Of a DNA stretch of 28,677 nucleotides, positions 24,011 to 28,677 are shown in pieces. Position 1 is the stretch's first letter; each line of letters begins with the position of its first letter. The position numbers were made by a program, and so were the translations under genes. The notes below the pieces were generated by a model. The model did not search any database. It was not told the origin of the DNA and saw nothing but the letters and a program-made list of their open reading frames with translations. The stretch is taken from positions 1 to 28,677 of the forward strand of contig NZ_JASLAW010000190.1 in assembly GCF_030147005.1 (NCBI RefSeq), written 5' to 3'. Source of the stretch: Pseudomonas sp. GTDB lineage: Bacteria; Pseudomonadota; Gammaproteobacteria; Pseudomonadales; Pseudomonadaceae.

Positions 24011-26278
24011 TTACCACATGTAGCGAACGCCCACGTTGGCGCCCCAAGGCTGTTCAACCTTGCCGCCACTGCTGTGCTCAAGGTCTGCGTGCAATTGCAG
24101 GTTTTTCGACAATTTGACCGCCATACCCGCGCCGAACTCAGCACGGGAGCCTGACAGATCGTTGTTGAACACGTTGTTATTTACCGACACCTTATTGTTA
24201 TTGGCAAACTCATGCACCATTGCGGCTCGCAGGTAAGGCTGTATCACACTCCCGCTGTCGAGCTGGATATCTCGTCCTACGGTCGCGCCGGCCTTGGCCG
24301 TTATCGAGCGAGTGCGCTCTCCCTTGGCTTGCAAACCGTTATCCAGATTGTAATTGGCGCCCTGGATAACAACGGTGGACATCTGAGCGTAAGGCTCGAT
24401 AAAGAAGCCGTCGTCCAGCTTGATATTACGACCGAACTCCGCCGATAAGCCGCCGCCGGTGTTGCTGTACTTACCCTTGGACGAAGTGCCGTCACTCAGG
24501 CCTACCTTGGACTCATTCTGGAACCGGTTGACCTTGGCCACCGCGTCAAAGTACAAGCCACTTTCTTCGTCCAGCCAAGTCGCGTAGGCACCCAGGTAGT
24601 AACTCTTCACATTCCCGGATGTGCCGCGCTTGAGGTTCAGGTTGGAGGTACTGTGACCCGCCATCACACCTACCATCCACTGACTGTCGGCCAACGGCGT
24701 ATCGGCGCCCAGGGTAAAGCCCTGCTGATTCTGGCTGTAGCCAATTCCGGTGCTGTCGGAGACTTCGTATTTATTACCATAACCACGGATCCAAACACCT
24801 GCCTGGCCAGGCTCGAAACGCAGTTCACCCATACGCGTACGCAGTGAAGTCGCCTCTCCGTACCATACGGTCGGTGCGGTGTTGAACAGTGCCAATACCG
24901 AGCGGGTACCTGGACTGATCACGCGATTGTTCGGATCGAGGAACCAGTCGGTGCCTTCCTTTTTCAGGCCGTAGGAATAAGCGCCAACGTCCACTAAATC
25001 GCCCTGCAGGGAGAATTTCGCGTCTCCGCCGCCGGTGTGCACGATGCGAATTTCCTCTGGGTTGACCGGCTCGGCACCGCTGGCTGCCAGCAACAGGCTG
25101 TGATTGCCGTTGGCCTCGCCTTCAATGTTCAGGAAGTCAGTGATGCCACGAGCAAAATCGGTGCTCATCACAAATGTGCCATTACCGTCGAGGCTTTTCA
25201 GGTCCAACTGATAAAACGCGTCAGTACCTGCGAACTTGACTGTTCCGCCTGCCAGGTTCAAGGCACCCACCTGGCTGTCACCGGTCAATTCCCAAAAGGA
25301 CTGGTCGCCTATGTTGAGGCTGGCGACATTCTGCAACTGGCCGGTCAGGCCGGCCTGGTTCTGCAGGTTTAAGTGCGCCGTGCTGCCCTCTTCGACAATG
25401 ACATTACCGTGCAAACGGCTGTTGTCGATATTCATGTTCGCCGTGGCACCGTCATTGACTTCCAGCAATGTGCCATTGCCACCGGTCAGGGTCGAGCCAT
25501 TACGCACATCGATGTCAACCGTCGGGACCCGTCCCGGGCGACCTTCGACAACAATGGCAGAGCCAGTGCGACCTTCAACGTGCGAGTTGTCCAGCGCCAG
25601 TTTGCCCACCTCGGCGTTGTTCAACTGGTTGGTCATGACGACGCCGTTCTTTCCACCAATCAATCTGCTTTGGCTGGCGGTCACTAACGCGCCGCTGTCC
25701 AGGCGAACACCAAAGCTATCCGCTCCAGTGCCCTCCACCAACGTGTTCTGGTTGAAGTGCAGTGCGCTGTTGCCTTGGGCCGTGGCCCCACCCGCAGCAC
25801 CTTTCACGACGCTGTTGAATACTTCGCCAACCCCACCCTGGGACGAGCCCGCGCTCTGGAAAGCCTGCAATCCGAAGTTAGAATGACTGATCACCGTGCT
25901 GTCGGTAATGACCGCAGTACTGTCATCCAGGCGTACGGCAGCCCATACCGGGTTGCTCGACTCCACATGCGCGCCCGTCAGGCTGACGGTAGAACCCTGA
26001 GTAGCGCGAATATCATCAACCCGGCTTCCGGCATTTACGATCAAGGCCGAGTCGTTGACCTCGATACGGTGTGCGCGAGCAGCGTTGAGTGTCAGTTCGG
26101 ACTTCAGATCAAGCTGCCAGTCATTGAACGTTTCGCTGGAATCGATCGTCTTGCTTTCGCCAATCAAATGGCCTGCCTGTGCCGTACCTTGAACAGTAGC
26201 GAACATAAGCAGGGTCATTGTTGGGGCGGTCATCATCGCACTCAAGGGCTTGAGTTTGAAATTGGTTAATCTATGCAT
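24011..26278 (-). CDS. Pertactin-like autotransporter
   Basis: This is a type Va autotransporter of 755 aa. The signal peptide spans about residues 1-35 (MMTAPTMTLLMFATVQGTAQA). The passenger (~36-450) is a run of short beta-helix rungs of the pertactin kind, with frequent N/D-S-x-V/L-x-G turns such as DNSHVEG and DNSRLHG. The linker region (~455-490) contains VLALFNTAPTVWYGE, and the beta-barrel (~494-755) begins at WIRGYGNKYEV and ends NVGVRYMW, with the terminal aromatic. There is no proline-rich linker, unlike the autotransporter at 7168. No catalytic triad is visible, so an adhesin role is the simplest guess. GAGAG lies upstream of the ATG. It converges on the shared terminator. Confidence 0.88.
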   Translation of the reverse strand: MHRLTNFKLKPLSAMMTAPTMTLLMFATVQGTAQAGHLIGESKTIDSSETFNDWQLDLKSELTLNAARAHRIEVNDSALIVNAGSRVDDIRATQGSTVSLTGAHVESSNPVWAAVRLDDSTAVITDSTVISHSNFGLQAFQSAGSSQGGVGEVFNSVVKGAAGGATAQGNSALHFNQNTLVEGTGADSFGVRLDSGALVTASQSRLIGGKNGVVMTNQLNNAEVGKLALDNSHVEGRTGSAIVVEGRPGRVPTVDIDVRNGSTLTGGNGTLLEVNDGATANMNIDNSRLHGNVIVEEGSTAHLNLQNQAGLTGQLQNVASLNIGDQSFWELTGDSQVGALNLAGGTVKFAGTDAFYQLDLKSLDGNGTFVMSTDFARGITDFLNIEGEANGNHSLLLAASGAEPVNPEEIRIVHTGGGDAKFSLQGDLVDVGAYSYGLKKEGTDWFLDPNNRVISPGTRSVLALFNTAPTVWYGEATSLRTRMGELRFEPGQAGVWIRGYGNKYEVSDSTGIGYSQNQQGFTLGADTPLADSQWMVGVMAGHSTSNLNLKRGTSGNVKSYYLGAYATWLDEESGLYFDAVAKVNRFQNESKVGLSDGTSSKGKYSNTGGGLSAEFGRNIKLDDGFFIEPYAQMSTVVIQGANYNLDNGLQAKGERTRSITAKAGATVGRDIQLDSGSVIQPYLRAAMVHEFANNNKVSVNNNVFNNDLSGSRAEFGAGMAVKLSKNLQLHADLEHSSGGKVEQPWGANVGVRYMW

Positions 26279-26439
26279 GGTTGTTCACTCTCAGAGATAG
26301 GGCCTGGGGAAAAAAGGCATGGCTCGTTCCCGAGGAATGAAGCCTTACCTGTGCGGCGCAGAGAGTACGGATAGAACATCCCAAACACTGTAGGATTTAT
26401 CTTAATGGTGAGGCTGAATAGGCAACTTTAAGGCACAGA
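26279..26439. other. Promoter region of the pertactin-like autotransporter
   Basis: This non-coding stretch lies upstream of the reverse-strand autotransporter. It contains an imperfect dyad GGATAGAACATCC near 26375. I see no convincing -35/-10 pair and no gene. Confidence 0.3.
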
Positions 26440-26467
26440 AATAAGAAAGGGGAGCAACGCTCCCCTT
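26440..26467 (-). terminator. Terminator of the large hypothetical gene
   Basis: AAGGGGAGC and GCTCCCCTT form a perfect 9-bp stem with a 3-nt loop. On the minus strand it is followed by TTCTTAT. It lies 22 nt after the stop codon of the reverse-strand gene. Confidence 0.75.
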
Positions 26468-26489
26468 GTCATGTCAACGTCTATACGCC

Positions 26490-28490
26490 TCAACCTCGGG
26501 GAGCCGGTACCGGTGTCCCGTCACAAAAGACATGAGTGGTCCCCAACGCAACACGTGTATTCGATAGTTCACCGCGTCCGGTCACACCGTTATTTAAAAC
26601 AGTGGAGTAATTGGCATCGCAATTCCCCAGGGGTGCCTTATCCAGATAACCCTTGTAGTCGATTTCGAATGTGATGCCATGATCGATATCATCCTGAGTA
26701 ATGTTCGAGTGAGTCAGCGTTTTCGGAAACGGCCCGGGTGGAAAGTTGCTGTATGTATTGTTGAGAGTCAGTACCAGCGTCAACGACCCGTTGAGCGCCA
26801 TACTCGAATCGCCTGGTACATAAATCTCACCATAAAGAACAGGAGGGCTCCCCGGGATCACAGGGGTTCGCTCTTTCATCGAGCTGCAATCCCAACGATT
26901 GTTGGCAGCGTTGCGATTCAAAAATTCGGCCTTGGCTAATATCACCGACACAGCATCCCGCACGTCGACGTCGGTGTGCGGAGATTCATTTTCGTTGGTC
27001 GTGGCCGACGGATCGATGACCAGGTACTTGATTTTCTTGATGTTGTTACCGTGGCGGGCAACCACGTCCCAGTCGATGTTGAACGAAAAAGTACTGCCAC
27101 CCACCGCCGAACCGATGGGGAACGTCCCTACCCGCTCGTTTTCCCAAAGAAAAATGATCGACAGCCCTGAGTGGGGGGCCGGGGTCGTCCACAACACGAT
27201 ATCCACACGCACTTGCTTATCGGCATGTTCAGGCAGCAACACATCCGGCGTGGTCGAACCCTCCCCAAATACGTGCGCTTGATTAAGGTTGGGGTTTGGC
27301 GTGCCAGGGCCTCCAGGGTTTTCAGGGCCTGCGACCGACAGGTCGAGCCGAATGGTTTTTTGCGAGGAATCATACAAGATGCCGTTACGCGAAATTCGGT
27401 ACCTTACAATCACCGACTGCGGCCCGATCGTAGTCTGTGTATAGGAAGCCTCGAACTGAGCTTTCATCCCATTGAATATTTGTGGGAACGTATCGAAAAT
27501 CGCACCCAGACCACTCCACGCCTGCGTGCCCACCTGCACTTCGAGACGATCGAGCGTCGGGGAGTGATTGGCATAGGACGTGACCCAAATCTCAGGGTCC
27601 AGCAGCCAATCGGCGATATCGATCAAGTCATCGGTGCTTGCACCCTCCGGCGCGGGTGCCAGCGGTAAATAAGGCTCGCCTGGCACGGGATCGGCGATCA
27701 ATTTCACCTCACGCTGCTCGATGAACGAGGGGCGGCTGACATTACCGGCCCTGTCTACGATGACGTAAAACGCACTGTAATCGCCACTCATATCGATCGA
27801 CGCACGCGGCAGAAAAAAGGTATTACCCGTCTGAAGCATGGGGATACCGCCAGGTGGACTCACAATGTCCTGAGGGCGCGGAAACATCACCGGGCTCCAG
27901 TAGAAAATAATGAAGTCTCCCGCTTGCCACTGCCCCGGCGGCTGAACGAAGGAATTGTCCGGAATCTGGAACATTACTCCTCCGTGCGTCGTCAGGTAGG
28001 CATCGTCGATAAACGCAGTGGCAGGGAGATTGGTCGGAAAAATGACGGCGTTGGGCTGCTCACGAAAGATCAGATCGGCGTATGGCGGAACGAGGTCCCA
28101 AGTCAAACGTCCAGGGTTGGAAATGTCTGCTGCACCGCCTGGAAAACCGCCGAAGTCACGGTATTGCAAGCTTCTGGTCTCAAAGAAACCGTGGCGAAAC
28201 CCGCCGGGTGGCGGAGCATACAAGATATTGAATCTGTCAGGTATTGGAATAGGGGTAGCGCTCAACTGCTCCGGCCCGGCGACCTTACGCCAGACCGGTG
28301 AAATTGCCTGAAGATCCATGAGCTCCACTTCGAACCAGTCATCGTAATCCGTCAAGTCACCGGTTTTACATTCAAAAGTGATGCCGACCGTCGCAAGGTT
28401 GGCCGGTATCGTACCGGTTGCGTTGTCGAGGGCCTCTGCAATTGTAATGGCTGCCGGGTTAGCGTTGGGTGCCACGGGATTGCTGCTCAT
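26490..28490 (-). CDS. Large hypothetical beta-rich protein (666 aa)
   Basis: I recognise no named domain. The start at 28490 (MSSNPVAPNANPAA) has GGAG 8 nt upstream; an ATG 16 codons earlier (28538) has none. There is no signal peptide or membrane segment. The sequence is Pro/Gly/Asn-rich with many predicted strands. It seems to fall into an N-terminal half (~1-290, e.g. YSAFYVIVDRAGNVSRPSF) and then Ig-like modules. The last ~270 residues (from NQAHVFGEG) resemble the beta-sandwich modules of large Pseudomonas hypothetical proteins I remember, including a TDVDVRDAV block and Cys in WDCSSM, GNCDANY and HVFCDGT. Base composition is lower in GC than the core genes. A 17-codon ORF precedes it. 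Confidence 0.75.
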   Translation of the reverse strand: MSSNPVAPNANPAAITIAEALDNATGTIPANLATVGITFECKTGDLTDYDDWFEVELMDLQAISPVWRKVAGPEQLSATPIPIPDRFNILYAPPPGGFRHGFFETRSLQYRDFGGFPGGAADISNPGRLTWDLVPPYADLIFREQPNAVIFPTNLPATAFIDDAYLTTHGGVMFQIPDNSFVQPPGQWQAGDFIIFYWSPVMFPRPQDIVSPPGGIPMLQTGNTFFLPRASIDMSGDYSAFYVIVDRAGNVSRPSFIEQREVKLIADPVPGEPYLPLAPAPEGASTDDLIDIADWLLDPEIWVTSYANHSPTLDRLEVQVGTQAWSGLGAIFDTFPQIFNGMKAQFEASYTQTTIGPQSVIVRYRISRNGILYDSSQKTIRLDLSVAGPENPGGPGTPNPNLNQAHVFGEGSTTPDVLLPEHADKQVRVDIVLWTTPAPHSGLSIIFLWENERVGTFPIGSAVGGSTFSFNIDWDVVARHGNNIKKIKYLVIDPSATTNENESPHTDVDVRDAVSVILAKAEFLNRNAANNRWDCSSMKERTPVIPGSPPVLYGEIYVPGDSSMALNGSLTLVLTLNNTYSNFPPGPFPKTLTHSNITQDDIDHGITFEIDYKGYLDKAPLGNCDANYSTVLNNGVTGRGELSNTRVALGTTHVFCDGTPVPAPRG

Positions 28491-28524
28491 TTGAAGATCT
28501 CCACTATCGTTTGATATAGGTTTC

Positions 28525-28578
28525 TTACGCACATCCATTGGTTCGCCAGATCAATTCGACGGCCCAGCGAATGTTCAT
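28525..28578 (-). CDS. Possible 17-aa leader peptide
   Basis: ATG at 28578 opens a frame for MNIRWAVELIWRTNGCA, with a perfect AGGAG 7 nt upstream. Its stop lies 34 nt before the start of the large hypothetical protein. It could be a regulatory upstream ORF or a decayed remnant. It has two tryptophans but no run of one residue as in classic attenuators. Confidence 0.4.
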   Translation of the reverse strand: MNIRWAVELIWRTNGCA

Positions 28579-28677
28579 TTTCCGGCTCCTGGCAATACCC
28601 TTTCCGCCGACTGATTTTCGGCACCGCCCTTGAGCTCAAGCTTGCATTTTCAATCACTTCGAAATGGCTAATAGCGT
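28579..28677. other. Non-coding edge with a palindrome
   Basis: The only structure I see is the perfect 12-bp palindrome CTTGAGCTCAAG at 28629-28640. It may be an operator for the reverse-strand gene. The window ends before any further gene can be judged. Confidence 0.3.

Overview
The window is chromosomal DNA of a fluorescent Pseudomonas (P. fluorescens group). This rests on the mannitol/arabitol operon order mtlF-G-K-D-Y-Z, a mannitol 2-dehydrogenase whose catalytic residues fall at K295/N300/H303, the Pseudomonas-restricted DUF1652 protein, REP/REPIN repeats with a GTGGGAGCGGGCTTGCTCGC core, and the high GC of most genes.

Layout. (1) Bases 1-7090: six co-directional genes for uptake and catabolism of mannitol, sorbitol and arabitol. 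They encode two ABC permeases, the ATPase, the polyol dehydrogenase, a xylulokinase and a fructokinase. The binding-protein gene mtlE would lie just upstream, outside the window. A REP lies before mtlF, a REPIN lies between mtlD and mtlY, and a hairpin follows mtlZ. (2) 7168-9771: an autotransporter whose passenger starts with nine ~20-residue repeats. (3) 9848-11465: a reverse-strand DUF1652 gene, then a ParD-like antitoxin gene overlapping a second-type methionine aminopeptidase gene by 4 nt. (4) 11466-12438: a REP cluster and a reverse-strand TauE/SafE permease. (5) 12631-14441: a secreted DUF3455 protein, an ECF sigma factor and its RskA-like anti-sigma factor. (6) 14442-20877: a reverse-strand RstAB-like two-component system divergent from a two-gene RND efflux pump (MFP plus HAE1 permease, no outer-membrane channel gene). 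Two RstA-box-like direct repeats, 21 bp apart, lie in the shared promoter region. (7) 20882-23202: a long palindromic repeat, a DUF1345 membrane protein, and an AraC regulator followed by a LysE-type exporter. (8) 23203-28677: an AT-richer accessory stretch. It holds an unrecognised 155-aa protein behind a perfect 13-bp inverted repeat, a pertactin-like autotransporter, and a large unrecognised beta-rich protein preceded by a short ORF with a strong ribosome binding site.

How the genes work together. The mtl genes form one pathway: import, oxidation to fructose or xylulose, and phosphorylation. The sigma/anti-sigma pair probably controls itself and DUF3455. The two-component system probably controls the RND pump through the shared intergenic repeats. 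The AraC protein probably controls the LysE exporter. The last 5.4 kb is cell-surface or accessory material with no clear pathway.

I found no rRNA, tRNA, CRISPR array, transposase or phage integrase. No complete undescribed system is proven. The strongest leads are the ParD-like/methionine aminopeptidase operon, the phased repeats between the two-component system and the pump, and the operator-like inverted repeat plus orphan proteins of the accessory stretch.
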